Notes: generated by a model not told the origin, from the letters alone. Numbered from the stretch's first letter, positions 33,846-43,614 are shown. The stretch: 64,000 nucleotides of DNA from Luteolibacter pohnpeiensis (GCF_016595435.1 NZ_JAENIJ010000024.1:1-64000); one strand, 5' to 3'. Made by a program: numbers and translations.

Positions 33846-36458
33846 TTACTTTTTCTGCGGCACGTAGGTTTTCGGATCATCCGGCCAGGGGTGGCGTGGG
33901 TAGCGCCCTGCGACCTCTTTTTTCATCTGAAAATAACCGGATTGCCAGAAGCCTTTTAAGTCTTTTGTCATTTGCCACGGCTTTTGGCCCGGAGTGAGAA
34001 TGTGCACCAGAAGCGGGATCCGCCCGTTGGCGATCATGGGCGTTTCCCAAACGCCGAACAGATGGGAAACGCGCACCGAGATGAATGGATCTTTATCCGG
34101 CTGATAGGTGATTTTCGCGGATTGGCCGTTCGGCAGATTGATGCGTTCCGGGCAATAGGAATCGAGCGCCGAGCGTTGGCTGGAGTTGAGCCATTCACGC
34201 AAAACCGGCCATGGATTGGCGTCCTTGATGTCCTTGTAGGAAATGGAGCCGTGGCAGATCTGGGCGATCGCATCCGCTTTGTCCTCATCACTCCAGGTTG
34301 GCATTTCCAGCTCCGGCATGGCTTTGCCAAGCACATGCAGCCGGGTGGTCCATTGCTCGACCGAATGGTCCCAGTTTTTCAACGCAAGCTCGCCGGAAAG
34401 CACGCGCGCGGCGAGAATTTCGGCGGCTTGATCGAGATTGACGTTCAAATCACTCTCTTTTGACTCGATGACGAGATCGCGGAAAATCGTCTGGGTGCGG
34501 GAGACGACACGCCTACGGGATTCATCGTAGGAAGCACCTTGAACGGATTTGAGATCATCCGGGAAAATTTCTGCCAACCAGCTGGGGTCGATCGCTGTGG
34601 CCCTGCGCAAATGGGTGATGATTTCGCGGGCCTCGACCTCGGTGATCTCCGCTGCCACAAATGCTGGTGCATTTTTGACGCAGGATTCGTCGTCCAGTTT
34701 TCCTCGGCGATTTCCTGTGAGTTTGCAAGCCAGAGTGCCCTGGGAAAAACGGATCGCGAGTTGATCGCTGAAGGCGGCGAGCATCGATTTGCCGATCGCA
34801 GCGCGGTTTTGTTGGAAATCGATTGGCTTCCATGACCAGCCGAACCGCTTGGCGAGCCGTTGCAAGCGCTCTAGACTCTGCGCGGTTTCTTTGGCGCCAC
34901 GGGCCAGCACGCCGATCTGACTGCAGCGCTGCGGGTTGAAGCCCATGGCTACAGCAGAATCGAAGGCCCGGTATTCGCCCGCGAAATCGGTGTCGTCATC
35001 CGGGAAAATGAAATCCTTGCGGCTGACACCGCCGCGTTTGGTCACGAAAATCCCTTCGCCCTGAACGGCAGCGGCGATGAAAGCGGCTTCCGCCATGCAA
35101 TCGTTTTCATGCCCGGCAAGCATCAGGCGCGCGAAGCGAGGCTCAAGCGGAAGTTCCGCCATGTGCTTGCCTTCATCGGTTAGAACGCCATCGGCATCCA
35201 GAGCTGATAGATCGTGCAGCAGCCGTTCCGCACGACTGAGCGCATCTTCCGCCGGTGCATCAAGCCAGCGGAAATGCCGGAGATCGGCGACGCCGGAAGC
35301 TTTTAAAAGCAAGGTTGCTTCGGCGAGATCGACCCGGTGAATTTCCGGTGCTTCAAATTCAGCGCGTCTGGCGTGATCCGGCTCCGACCACAAACGGAAG
35401 CATCGGCCCGGAGCCGTGCGCCCGGCTCGGCCTGCCCGTTGCTCGGCGGCGGCTCGGGAGATTTTTTTGATCAAAAGCGTATTGATCGCGCGGCGCGGCT
35501 CAAACGCGGCGATGCGGGCAAGGCCGGAATCAATGACAGTGCGAACTCCATCAATGGTCAGAGAGGTTTCAGCAACGTTGGTGGCGACGATGATTTTGGG
35601 TCGTGGCCCGGGCGCGATTGCTGTTTCCTGCGCGGCGGGTGGAAGTCCCGAGTAGAGCGGAAAAACGTCCCAATCACGGCACAGAGAGCCGCTGCTGAGG
35701 AGTTCGATCGTTTTGCGGATTTCATGCGTTCCGGGAAGAAACATCAGGATGTTACCGGCGTCGTCCATCGTCATGGCTTCCGCGCAGACTTTGACCATCC
35801 GCTCCCAGATTGGAACTTCTCGAGGCGGTCCGCCCCGGCGATCGTTGGTCGGCGGGCGTTCCGGGCGGTATTTGATTTCGACCGGGAACGTTCTGCCTCC
35901 GGCTTCGAGTGAGGTGACCGGTTCCAGATAGGGTGCCAGGTTTCCTGTCTCCAACGTTGCCGACATGACCACGATTCTGAGATCCGGTCGTGATTTTTCC
36001 TGCAAGTCCAGGCAACGCGCCAGGGTGATATCGACCGCCAGCCGACGCTCGTGGAATTCATCGAAAATCACCGCGCCGACGCCCGGCAGCTCTGGCTCGT
36101 CCTGAATCCAGCGCTGAAACACCCCATCGGTCATGTAAATGATGCGGCTGTCGTCGCTGTATTTCGTGTCGAAGCGCACTGCGTAACCAACTTCACGGCC
36201 GATCGGGGATTGGCGTTGCTTTGCGACCCAGCCAGCGAGCAGGCGTGCGGCCATGCGCCGTGGTTCGATGACCAGGATTTTGCCGGGAATTTCCGCGTCC
36301 AACAGCATGCCGGGAACGGATGTGGATTTCCCGGAACCCGTTGGCGCTTTGAGTAAAACGCGGGATTTTGGCGAGGCGAGAGCGCTTGTCAGCGGCTCGG
36401 CGATTTCAAAAACTGGCAGCACACGCAGAGCATGGAGCGGGGGACGGCACAGGTGCAA
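33846..36458 (-). CDS. hrpB: ATP-dependent RNA helicase HrpB
   Basis: HrpB is a DEAH-type helicase of uncertain cellular role. The 870-residue protein has Walker A APTGSGKST (about residue 40), motif II DEFHERR, SATLE, and in the second lobe TNVAETSLTIDG and QRAGRAGR, then the HA2/OB-like region and the HrpB-specific C-terminus with FQMKKEVAGRYPRHPWPDDP. Length is normal (about 800-870). It is followed by the membrane protein gene at 33249. Confidence 0.94.
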   Translation of the reverse strand: MHLCRPPLHALRVLPVFEIAEPLTSALASPKSRVLLKAPTGSGKSTSVPGMLLDAEIPGKILVIEPRRMAARLLAGWVAKQRQSPIGREVGYAVRFDTKYSDDSRIIYMTDGVFQRWIQDEPELPGVGAVIFDEFHERRLAVDITLARCLDLQEKSRPDLRIVVMSATLETGNLAPYLEPVTSLEAGGRTFPVEIKYRPERPPTNDRRGGPPREVPIWERMVKVCAEAMTMDDAGNILMFLPGTHEIRKTIELLSSGSLCRDWDVFPLYSGLPPAAQETAIAPGPRPKIIVATNVAETSLTIDGVRTVIDSGLARIAAFEPRRAINTLLIKKISRAAAEQRAGRAGRTAPGRCFRLWSEPDHARRAEFEAPEIHRVDLAEATLLLKASGVADLRHFRWLDAPAEDALSRAERLLHDLSALDADGVLTDEGKHMAELPLEPRFARLMLAGHENDCMAEAAFIAAAVQGEGIFVTKRGGVSRKDFIFPDDDTDFAGEYRAFDSAVAMGFNPQRCSQIGVLARGAKETAQSLERLQRLAKRFGWSWKPIDFQQNRAAIGKSMLAAFSDQLAIRFSQGTLACKLTGNRRGKLDDESCVKNAPAFVAAEITEVEAREIITHLRRATAIDPSWLAEIFPDDLKSVQGASYDESRRRVVSRTQTIFRDLVIESKESDLNVNLDQAAEILAARVLSGELALKNWDHSVEQWTTRLHVLGKAMPELEMPTWSDEDKADAIAQICHGSISYKDIKDANPWPVLREWLNSSQRSALDSYCPERINLPNGQSAKITYQPDKDPFISVRVSHLFGVWETPMIANGRIPLLVHILTPGQKPWQMTKDLKGFWQSGYFQMKKEVAGRYPRHPWPDDPKTYVPQKK

Positions 36459-36509
36459 TCCCGAACCATCTAGGGCTTGGGCGATCGGTAATCTTGCGAG
36501 TGATTCGGC

Positions 36510-36926
36510 TCAGATTGAGTTCTCATCACGGCCATCCAGATTCAGTGAGGATGCGTAAAGCGGAATGAACTGAAGAATGGCCGCGACACTGAGGCAGAAC
36601 AGCAAGCGCTGGGTTTCCGGAAACTTTGAACCTATCAGAAACATCTCAAACATTCCGGCAGATTCAGCGAACGCAAGACCGATCACCATCATGACCTGCA
36701 TCGACTGAAAAGACTTCGCTTTAGGAAGAATGAGCCAACGAATGACTGTCGAAATGACAATGCCAGCGAAACTCATCATCAGGAAAAGGATGGGGGGGTG
36801 GCCTTGATTCGGCTCATGTGGTAAGCCGTCCCAGATGTTCAATTGCAGAATGACGTTTCCGGCTAGCATGGAGAACCAGATGATCCAACTTGGCATCAAT
36901 TCTAGGGCTGTAAGTCGCGAGCTCAT
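36510..36926 (-). CDS. Four-span membrane protein, function unknown
   Basis: The 138-residue protein has about four hydrophobic segments (about 14-30, 42-64, 78-98 and 108-126). I recognise no family. It ends 50 nt before the hrpB start in the same direction. An isolated gene of AT-richer composition than hrpB. Confidence 0.6.
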   Translation of the reverse strand: MSSRLTALELMPSWIIWFSMLAGNVILQLNIWDGLPHEPNQGHPPILFLMMSFAGIVISTVIRWLILPKAKSFQSMQVMMVIGLAFAESAGMFEMFLIGSKFPETQRLLFCLSVAAILQFIPLYASSLNLDGRDENSI

Positions 36927-37168
36927 GAAATTTCTAGAACAATGGAAGTTGAACTAACAGAACCATCCCATTGCTAGCAGGCTGGAAAGGCAAGAAGGAT
37001 ATCATTTTGTGCCGCTGACAGTTGAGGAAAGGGATTGAGCTATAGCGAAAAAATCAAGTCGCGCAGGATAGGTCTCATCAACTGGGAGGAATTGAATCAT
37101 CGAGGGTCACTTCGTTGATTCCGAACTAAGCACTGGATTGGAATGAGCTTATCGTTTTGAGTATCGAC

Positions 37169-37606
37169 ATGATAGAGTGTCTTCCCGAAGGGATCTGTTC
37201 ATGGAATTACAGATTGAATGGGCAAGGAGAATCTGCCCGAACAGTCATTGACTGGCCCGGTCAAAGTGGGGCGTTAGTCATCAACAACGAACACTTCCTT
37301 ATTAAAAAACCGCGCTTCTTTTCATCCTACTGGGAGCTCAGGAATCATCAGGAAGTCATTGCTACAGCCAAAAAGAGAGGTCTCTCGCGTTTTTTCCGAA
37401 TAGAATGGGGCGAGTCGCTTTATTTTCTCGGAGCCGAGACCCTTGGAAGATCCATGTACCTGAGAGGTGGAGGGAAGTGTGCGGTGATTCGCCCTCAACA
37501 TCCGTTTACCAGGCGGGCAACGATTACTGGAGATCTTCCCGATTTCCAGATAGTTGGCTTTGCGTTTTGGCTGACGACCATCCTGTGGAAACGCAGGAAT
37601 AATTGA
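37169..37606 (+). CDS. Hypothetical protein with C-terminal hydrophobic segment
   Basis: The 145-residue protein (MIECLPEGICSW...) is rich in aromatic residues and strands, with alternating patterns such as FFRIEWGESLYFLGAETLG that suggest a small beta-barrel of the Tubby/LURP-one type. That likeness is weak. It ends in a hydrophobic stretch (about residues 125-140) followed by KRRNN. I chose the ATG at 37169 over an upstream TTG. Function unknown. Confidence 0.5.
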   Translation: MIECLPEGICSWNYRLNGQGESARTVIDWPGQSGALVINNEHFLIKKPRFFSSYWELRNHQEVIATAKKRGLSRFFRIEWGESLYFLGAETLGRSMYLRGGGKCAVIRPQHPFTRRATITGDLPDFQIVGFAFWLTTILWKRRNN

Positions 37607-37669
37607 AGTCGGAACGACCTTGCTGCAGAAAATAGAAAGATGCGAAGAACGGCCAACGTTAGAGGTTCC

Positions 37670-38860
37670 ATGAAATTCCAGGCTTTGATGATTCCAGTAG
37701 GCTTGATGGCGGGGGCGTTCGTCTTGGTTGCTGCCGAGAAGGGTGAATCCAGTTGGAAGAAGCAGGTTGCGACCTCGGATTTTTTAACGGAAGGAGCATC
37801 AGCGGGCGATATCGATGGGGACGGGAAAATCGATCTGGTTGCAGGTGCGTTTTGGTTCAAAGGCCCGGATTTCAAGCAAAGGCAGCAATTCCGTGAGGGG
37901 GGAGTGGCCGATGTGAAGACTTATCAGGAAGACTCGTTCCTCAGTTGGGTCGATGATCTGAATGGTGACGGAAAGAATGATATTTTGATGGCAAGCCACC
38001 CGGGGAAAAATCTGACACTTTATCTTAATTCAGGGAAACCCGGCATGTGGTCGGCTCATGTGGTAATGACCGAGGCTGCCACTGAATCGCCATTGTGGAT
38101 GGATTTGGATGGTGATGGCAAAAAAGAGCTTATCTGCATGCAGGGCGGAAAGTTTGGGTATGCGGAGGTGGATTGGAATAATGTGACCAAGCCTTGGAAA
38201 TTCATTGCCATTTCTGAGAAACGAACAGACACCCCATACATCCATGGCTTGGGAGTTGGCGATTTGAATGGCGACAAGAAGCCGGACATTTTGGCAAAGG
38301 ATGGCTGGTTTGAGCAGCCGTCAGATCATGATGGAAAATGGATTTGGCACCCCGTGGAATTTTCCGGACCGGGTGGTTCGCAAATGCTGGTGTTCGATGC
38401 CGATGGCGATGGTGACAATGATATCGTCACCAGCTGGAACGCTCACGGATATGGTTTGGCATGGTTTGAGAATACCCCGAAGCAAGATGCGATCGAGTGG
38501 GTGAAGCATGAGATCCTGCCTGAAGACCCAAACAAAACGGGAGTAGGTGGTTTGCAATTCAGCCAGCTCCACAGTCTGGAAATGGCAGATTTCAATGGCG
38601 ATGGCCGGATGGATTTCGTAACAGGAAAACGCTTTTTAGCCCATAACGGTCATGATCCGGGAACCGCGGATCCTGCTCTAACTGTTGTGTTTCTGAACCA
38701 GAAATCGGATGATGGAGTCCAGTGGAAACCAGTAATCATCGACCCTGATACAGGCGTCGGTTGCCAAGTGGTCGCAACAGATATCAATGGTGACCATCAA
38801 CCAGATATTGTGGTCGGAAATAAGAAAGGTCTGACCATTTTTACCAATCCATCGATGTAG
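37670..38860 (+). CDS. Exported FG-GAP/VCBS repeat protein
   Basis: The protein (396 residues from 37670) has a signal peptide (MKFQALMIPVGLMAGAFVLV) and at least seven calcium-binding repeats of the form D-(I/L/F/A)-(D/N)-G-D: DIDGDGKID, DLNGDGKND, DLDGDGKKE, DLNGDKKPD, DADGDGDND, DFNGDGRMD and DINGDHQPD. This predicts a beta-propeller that binds calcium outside the cytoplasm. Many such proteins occur in Verrucomicrobiota and Planctomycetota, mostly uncharacterised, often thought to bind polysaccharide or proteins. An ATG at 37640 would lengthen the signal peptide by ten residues. Confidence 0.82.
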   Translation: MKFQALMIPVGLMAGAFVLVAAEKGESSWKKQVATSDFLTEGASAGDIDGDGKIDLVAGAFWFKGPDFKQRQQFREGGVADVKTYQEDSFLSWVDDLNGDGKNDILMASHPGKNLTLYLNSGKPGMWSAHVVMTEAATESPLWMDLDGDGKKELICMQGGKFGYAEVDWNNVTKPWKFIAISEKRTDTPYIHGLGVGDLNGDKKPDILAKDGWFEQPSDHDGKWIWHPVEFSGPGGSQMLVFDADGDGDNDIVTSWNAHGYGLAWFENTPKQDAIEWVKHEILPEDPNKTGVGGLQFSQLHSLEMADFNGDGRMDFVTGKRFLAHNGHDPGTADPALTVVFLNQKSDDGVQWKPVIIDPDTGVGCQVVATDINGDHQPDIVVGNKKGLTIFTNPSM

Positions 38861-38893
38861 TCTAACAGATGAATCGGCGTGAGTCGTTCCGCT

Positions 38894-39577
38894 TCAGCCA
38901 CGATGAATGGGCAAATCTCCGGCTGTGAGAGGACGTCCCAAGTGGCGCCTTAACCGCGCGCAGAGCGAAAGCAATACCTCTGCCGTGGTAAACGCGTCAC
39001 CGGTTGCTGTGTGCCGCGCCATCGGGCGGATATCGCATTGCTGGCAAACTTCATCGAGACCAGGTGGCCTCTGCGCCACGTAATTGGTGCGAGCGAACGC
39101 ATCCAGAGTTTTGATCGCCATTTCTGCCGTGTCCAGCCATGGGTTGCGCAACTTCAGGGCATAATGCCGGAACAGCGCTGAGTTGATCATTCCCAAATCG
39201 AAGCCGGTATGGTGTGCCACGAAGATGGTATCGGCAATTCTCGGTAGCAAATCCTTCAGAACTTCTGCTTCGGGTTCTCCCTCGGCAGATTCGTCCGGCA
39301 TGATTCCATGAATCCGGACAGCATCATTCAAGGGAACATCGGATTGCTGGATCAGCCATCCACCACTTTGTTCTACCTCAATCCGGTCTTCTGCCACGAT
39401 GACCAATCCAATGGACAGAAGTCGATCGCGGCCGATTTCAAATCCGGTCGTTTCCGTGTCGATCACAGCGAACCGCAGTTGCTCTAACGGAATCGCCTTG
39501 GCGGGCCGTTTGGATGATGTTTTCGCCAGATATGCTTCCGCAAAATCCGGCAGTGATTTTTTCCCGAAGCCAAACAT
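38894..39577 (-). CDS. DnaQ-like 3'-5' exonuclease
   Basis: The 227-residue protein has the DEDDh exonuclease motifs: VIDTETTGF (Asp/Glu, about residue 39), AHHTGFDLGM (second Asp) and HTATGDAFTT (His and last Asp). It looks like a stand-alone epsilon-type or RNase T-like exonuclease. Its ATG shares one base with the stop of the CNMP/CBS/DUF294 gene upstream (TGATG), so the two are translationally coupled. This pair recurs in other bacteria, which suggests a common role, but the substrate is unknown. Confidence 0.88.
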   Translation of the reverse strand: MFGFGKKSLPDFAEAYLAKTSSKRPAKAIPLEQLRFAVIDTETTGFEIGRDRLLSIGLVIVAEDRIEVEQSGGWLIQQSDVPLNDAVRIHGIMPDESAEGEPEAEVLKDLLPRIADTIFVAHHTGFDLGMINSALFRHYALKLRNPWLDTAEMAIKTLDAFARTNYVAQRPPGLDEVCQQCDIRPMARHTATGDAFTTAEVLLSLCARLRRHLGRPLTAGDLPIHRG

Positions 39578-41535
39578 CAGAGTCTTTGGTCGAGGTTGAA
39601 ATCGTTGCGGATCGTTGTCTGGACCATGCGCACGACATCGAACACATTCGCCAGTTGGGCGCGTTCGAGTTTGGTCAGTTCGCCGGGGTCGATAAAACGT
39701 CCGGAATCACCACGGCGCAGTCCGTTGAGCGTCCGCATCTTCATCAGGAAATCATAGGCATCGCGGGCGAGGCCTGCGATTTCACTCAGTTTGGGCACAG
39801 ACCGTCGCAATTCATCCCATCGGCCACCAGTTGAATAGCGGCGGTGCATGTGATTCTTGAGTGTCAGCAGGCGGGCCGCATCCCGGAGCGGTGCCATGCC
39901 ACGATTCTTCAGGTCGAATGGTTCACTGCGGCCGCCCCCGAATTTCTCCACCACCAAACGACCGATGAAGTTCAAGGGTGGTGCGGTATTCACGATCGAT
40001 TCCGCGAGCCGTCGCTGGGCAAATGGATTTCCCGACACCGTGGTGAACGCCGCGGATCTCAATTCATCGCAAAGGGACGCATCACCGGCGACGTGGCGGA
40101 GATCGTACAGGATCGTTGCACGCAGCAGACCGTCCTTTTGGCGGAAGCTCTCTGCTGAGCGGAGCTCATCCAACCATTCTTCGGAAGTCCGGCACCAGCG
40201 CGGGTTCATTGCCATGACACCGCCTTGGCATCGGGCGAAACCGGCCTCGGTCATGAGGTCGATCACCCGCGTTGAAAAATCGAGAAACTGAGCCCTGGCG
40301 ACTTTATCACTAGCTGATGAGCCCGTGCTCGCGAACACCAGCGCATTGTCCATATCGGTGCGGAGAATTTGTTCGCGCCGTCCGTCGCTTCCTACCGACA
40401 TCCATGCCCACGGAATTTCAGGCAGTGGCTTTCCTTCTGCGGTCATTTCCTCATTCACCAGAACCATCAACCGCTGGTTCAGCTCATCATAAAGTTCGGC
40501 ACAAATGTGACCCACATAGATGGCGGAAACACCTGCTTCCAGATAGTTCTGCACGATCGACTGGATGTCGTCACACAATTCCCGGAATCGTTTCGGGCTG
40601 CGTGCCTGCTGCAGTTCACGCAGTAAGCCTGTCGGATGGTGACCACTTTGGGCTAACAGATCCTTGTGGCTGCAAACATCGAGGGCGGGGGAGTTTGGCG
40701 TCCCATCTTCGGTCACGCAAACCTGCCCAATCCTGCGCCGCAGCATGAGCAATAAAGAGGCGATGCCGGATGAGTTTTTGGACACGGTCACCACCGGACT
40801 TGCCATCACTTTGGAAACCGGAGTTTCCACCGGGAGGCCATCGATGATTGAGGCGCGAACCAACCGCGTGCTGGTGACGATGCCAACCGGATGGCGCTGT
40901 TCATCGGTGACCAGAATCGACGGCACTTTCTTGGCCGACATCAGAGAGGCTGCCTGGAAAATCGAGTCGCCAGGTGAGCACGTTAGGAGTCGTTCGATCG
41001 GCCGTGGGCGGATGATTTGAGCACCCGCCAAATGACCTTGCAGAATATTTTTCGTCCGCCCGGCGACTGAGGAATCCGCAGGTTCTTCCAGAGTCACTGG
41101 TGAACCAAGCCGGGAAATCCAGAACAAGTGACGGCGCACGTAGTCGCGAGCTTCGTCATTTTGATTCAGTCGTTCTAACAACTCCACCCACGGCAGACTG
41201 TAAAGTAGGCAATCCTCCACCGCCTTCGCCGTGACCCGATACGGCTCGGATCGCATCAAAGCGGTAAATCCAAGCACATCGCCTACGTCCCGGACATCGA
41301 CCCGCTCGGAACGATCTTCCACTTTCCACAGATATTCCACGCGCCCCCGCACCACAAAAAGTGCCTCGTCACCGGGAGATTCACCTTGTTCCCAGATACA
41401 ATCGCCAGCAGCAGCCATCCGCACCTTCGCCCGGCTCGCTAATGCGACGACTTGCTCCGCAGGCAACATCGAAAAAGGCGGAAACCGTCGGAGAGTTTCC
41501 GCGATGCGGTCCGGGATGACGTTGGCGCTGATCAT
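39577..41535 (-). CDS. CNMP-binding / CBS / DUF294 nucleotidyltransferase protein
   Basis: The 652-residue signalling protein has an N-terminal cyclic-nucleotide-binding-type domain (about residues 12-130), a tandem CBS domain (about 180-300), a DUF294 nucleotidyltransferase-like domain with GSDGRREQILRTDMDNALV (about 385-405) and the DUF294 C-terminal helical domain. The Gly-Ser and Asp-x-Asp residues of the transferase fold are intact, so catalysis is possible. The regulatory domains suggest sensing of adenine nucleotides. It is coupled to the exonuclease gene. Confidence 0.88.
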   Translation of the reverse strand: MISANVIPDRIAETLRRFPPFSMLPAEQVVALASRAKVRMAAAGDCIWEQGESPGDEALFVVRGRVEYLWKVEDRSERVDVRDVGDVLGFTALMRSEPYRVTAKAVEDCLLYSLPWVELLERLNQNDEARDYVRRHLFWISRLGSPVTLEEPADSSVAGRTKNILQGHLAGAQIIRPRPIERLLTCSPGDSIFQAASLMSAKKVPSILVTDEQRHPVGIVTSTRLVRASIIDGLPVETPVSKVMASPVVTVSKNSSGIASLLLMLRRRIGQVCVTEDGTPNSPALDVCSHKDLLAQSGHHPTGLLRELQQARSPKRFRELCDDIQSIVQNYLEAGVSAIYVGHICAELYDELNQRLMVLVNEEMTAEGKPLPEIPWAWMSVGSDGRREQILRTDMDNALVFASTGSSASDKVARAQFLDFSTRVIDLMTEAGFARCQGGVMAMNPRWCRTSEEWLDELRSAESFRQKDGLLRATILYDLRHVAGDASLCDELRSAAFTTVSGNPFAQRRLAESIVNTAPPLNFIGRLVVEKFGGGRSEPFDLKNRGMAPLRDAARLLTLKNHMHRRYSTGGRWDELRRSVPKLSEIAGLARDAYDFLMKMRTLNGLRRGDSGRFIDPGELTKLERAQLANVFDVVRMVQTTIRNDFNLDQRL

Positions 41536-41579
41536 TGAGCGACGCTAAAGCTCTGTTGGTAACGACTCCAGCGTACAAT

Positions 41580-41613
41580 GCAAAAACCGGAGACTTTCTG
41601 TCGCCGGTTTTGC
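41580..41613 (-). terminator. Intrinsic terminator after the PDZ gene
   Basis: GCAAAAACCGG (41580-41590) and CCGGTTTTGC (41604-41613) form a stem; read on the minus strand the right-hand strand ends in a T-run. It lies 20 nt beyond the stop of the leftward PDZ gene and separates the sigma-factor module from the DUF294 operon. Confidence 0.75.
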
Positions 41614-41633
41614 GGTTCGTGATTTGAGCCGAA

Positions 41634-42518
41634 TTAGTTTTCTTTTTGAGCCTGGGTCAGTTTATCGAGCGCTTCGCGGAGTGCGGCAACTTGTTTGCTT
41701 AAATCCATCAACTGCTCCTCGGTGTGATCGCTCGACGAAATATCAATCCCTTGCCGAAGCGCTTTCATTTGCTCTTTTTGTTGGTCGAGCAATTTGATGA
41801 ATGCACGATTTTGAGGATCCAGCTGGAGAGTCTGAATGGCACGGGCAGGCCCCCAACCCATCGACATATCTGCCGCAGCTTGCTCGGTGAGTGTCGCTGA
41901 TAATTCCAGCTCTTTGCCCGCGCGGTAACAGGTGAGTTTTACTTCGTCTCCGGATTTGTGATTCTGGATCAAGACCCGAAGCTGGTCCGGATGGATGAGA
42001 ATCTGATCATCCAGTTTTGCAACTACGTCACCTGTCGTAATTCCGGCGTTCGCAGCGGCACTGTTTTCGGAGACCGCATCCACCACCAGTCCTGTGTTCG
42101 GTTGAATGGGAAGCTGATGGGACAACGTCGGTGTCACGGGACTGACCGAAATTCCAAGTTGGGCTTGTGGGCCGGAAGTTGGTGCGTTGCCGATGTCGAA
42201 ACCAAGCCGGTATTGAATCGGCTTCGCAACACCTTCAGGAGTCCCTGTGATCTGGAAGGTTTTCACATCCACCGCATCACCCTTCATATCGATTCCTTGC
42301 AGCGCGGCTATGATTTTTTCCCGGATTTGCTGGTTCAATTCCACGTCGTCCGGGAGATCGCCATTTTTTACAGCAGTATCGAGCTTCTCATGGATTTGTT
42401 TAAAAATGACATCCTTCAAAAGGTCATCCGGTTCCGGCTGGTGCTTTGCTGGCTCCTGAGCCATCAATGGCAGGATGGTGGCCAGTAGAGGTGATAACTG
42501 TATGGCGATGCGTTTCAT
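41634..42518 (-). CDS. Exported PDZ-domain protein
   Basis: The 294-residue protein has a signal peptide (about residues 1-20), a linker, one PDZ domain (about 115-210, with LGISVSPVTP and AGITTGDVVAKLDDQ) and a C-terminal coiled coil (about 245-292). There is no protease domain. It probably binds envelope proteins or peptides. It is the last gene of a three-gene unit behind an ECF sigma factor and a presumed anti-sigma factor, 25 nt after the latter, so it may be part of the envelope stress response they control. Confidence 0.82.
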   Translation of the reverse strand: MKRIAIQLSPLLATILPLMAQEPAKHQPEPDDLLKDVIFKQIHEKLDTAVKNGDLPDDVELNQQIREKIIAALQGIDMKGDAVDVKTFQITGTPEGVAKPIQYRLGFDIGNAPTSGPQAQLGISVSPVTPTLSHQLPIQPNTGLVVDAVSENSAAANAGITTGDVVAKLDDQILIHPDQLRVLIQNHKSGDEVKLTCYRAGKELELSATLTEQAAADMSMGWGPARAIQTLQLDPQNRAFIKLLDQQKEQMKALRQGIDISSSDHTEEQLMDLSKQVAALREALDKLTQAQKEN

Positions 42519-42543
42519 GGTATTTGGTTGTTAGGTTGGGTTG

Positions 42544-43020
42544 TTAGAAAATGGGTAGGGAAACCGGCACGATTTCGGAGCGTATCCAGGATTTACTGAA
42601 TTCGGGGGCCTCGCCGGGTTTGGCATAAGTAATTTCATCGACCCAAGTCGTCCGGATCAGTCGCACCGGACCTTGCTTGGGATCGTTCGTGACCCCCAGG
42701 TCTTCCATGCCGAGCAGGGTTTGTTCGCTCTTTACGGCCTGGAGCATCTCGGCGGATTTTGCGACCTCCGGAGAAACGGAGTCATGCTTGGCGGTCGTTT
42801 TGGATGGCGACGTTGGGCTGCCTTGAAGGCTCAGCCAGGCGAAAGCCAAGGCAGCGGCTGCAGCCAGTGGGGCGGCAATCCAAAGTCGGAGACTCCGCGT
42901 TCTCGGCAGCGGGCGGGCAGCTTGCAAGCGACTGAGCAGTTCCGGGCTAGCAGGCGCGGGCTTCAAGCCGTGGAGCAATTTTTCCAATTCGTCGTCATCT
43001 GGGAATTCCGGAGTCTTCAT
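42544..43020 (-). CDS. Presumed anti-sigma factor, single-span
   Basis: The 158-residue protein has a cytoplasmic N-terminus of about 45 residues, one membrane segment (about 46-64, WIAAPLAAAAALAFAW) and an exported C-terminus. Its ATG overlaps the sigma factor stop by 4 nt (ATGA), the common arrangement for an anti-sigma factor. It lacks the HxxxCxxC zinc motif of ZAS-type anti-sigma factors. The call rests on topology and position. Confidence 0.65.
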   Translation of the reverse strand: MKTPEFPDDDELEKLLHGLKPAPASPELLSRLQAARPLPRTRSLRLWIAAPLAAAAALAFAWLSLQGSPTSPSKTTAKHDSVSPEVAKSAEMLQAVKSEQTLLGMEDLGVTNDPKQGPVRLIRTTWVDEITYAKPGEAPEFSKSWIRSEIVPVSLPIF

Positions 43021-43508
43021 ATCAGGGAAGAGCTTAAGTTTTGGCGGAGGGCATCTAGGGCAAGGCGGTAGCGGGAAGCAGCCGTTCCGGCGGGTATTTC
43101 CAGCGTTTCGGAAATTTCTGCGAATGTCAGGCCACCCCAGATTTTGAGGGTGACCACTTCCTGCTGATTTTCTGGAAGGTGAAGGATGGCATTTTCCAAA
43201 AATGCGGCTTCTTCGCGATCCGCATGTGGACTGATCAAGCGCGGACGCTCCGCATCGGCGGCAATCTCACGTTCAGTCCGTTTGTCGATCCGGCGGGACA
43301 AGTCGATGGCCCGACGCCGAATCGTGGCGAAGACCAACGCGGGCTCGGGCTGTCCACCAGCTCGTTTCCAGGATTCGACCAAGGCATCCTGGAGAACGTC
43401 TTCCGCATCATGACTGCAGCGTGTTTGTTGCCGCGCAAACAAAAGGAACCTGGCCGTGTGATCGGCGAGCCAGGATTTCCATTCGGTTTCTGTCGGGTGA
43501 GCGGACAT
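43017..43508 (-). CDS. ECF-family RNA polymerase sigma factor
   Basis: The 163-residue protein has sigma region 2 (about residues 15-80, with DAEDVLQDALVESWKR) and region 4 (about 105-155, with LPENQQEVVTLKIWGGLTFAEIS, then the recognition helix). It directs transcription of an envelope-related regulon, probably including its own operon. The start at 43508 (MSAHPTETEW) fits the family. The downstream genes encode the presumed anti-sigma factor and the PDZ protein. Confidence 0.9.
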   Translation of the reverse strand: MSAHPTETEWKSWLADHTARFLLFARQQTRCSHDAEDVLQDALVESWKRAGGQPEPALVFATIRRRAIDLSRRIDKRTEREIAADAERPRLISPHADREEAAFLENAILHLPENQQEVVTLKIWGGLTFAEISETLEIPAGTAASRYRLALDALRQNLSSSLI

Positions 43509-43614
43509 GCAAAAGCGGTCTTTGCTAATGACAGCGCACCAAGCGGGAAAATTTATCACGAGAGTTCAAAAGACTTCGATTGAGCTCGCAGCAGAATGGT
43601 TCTAGTCTGTGCGC

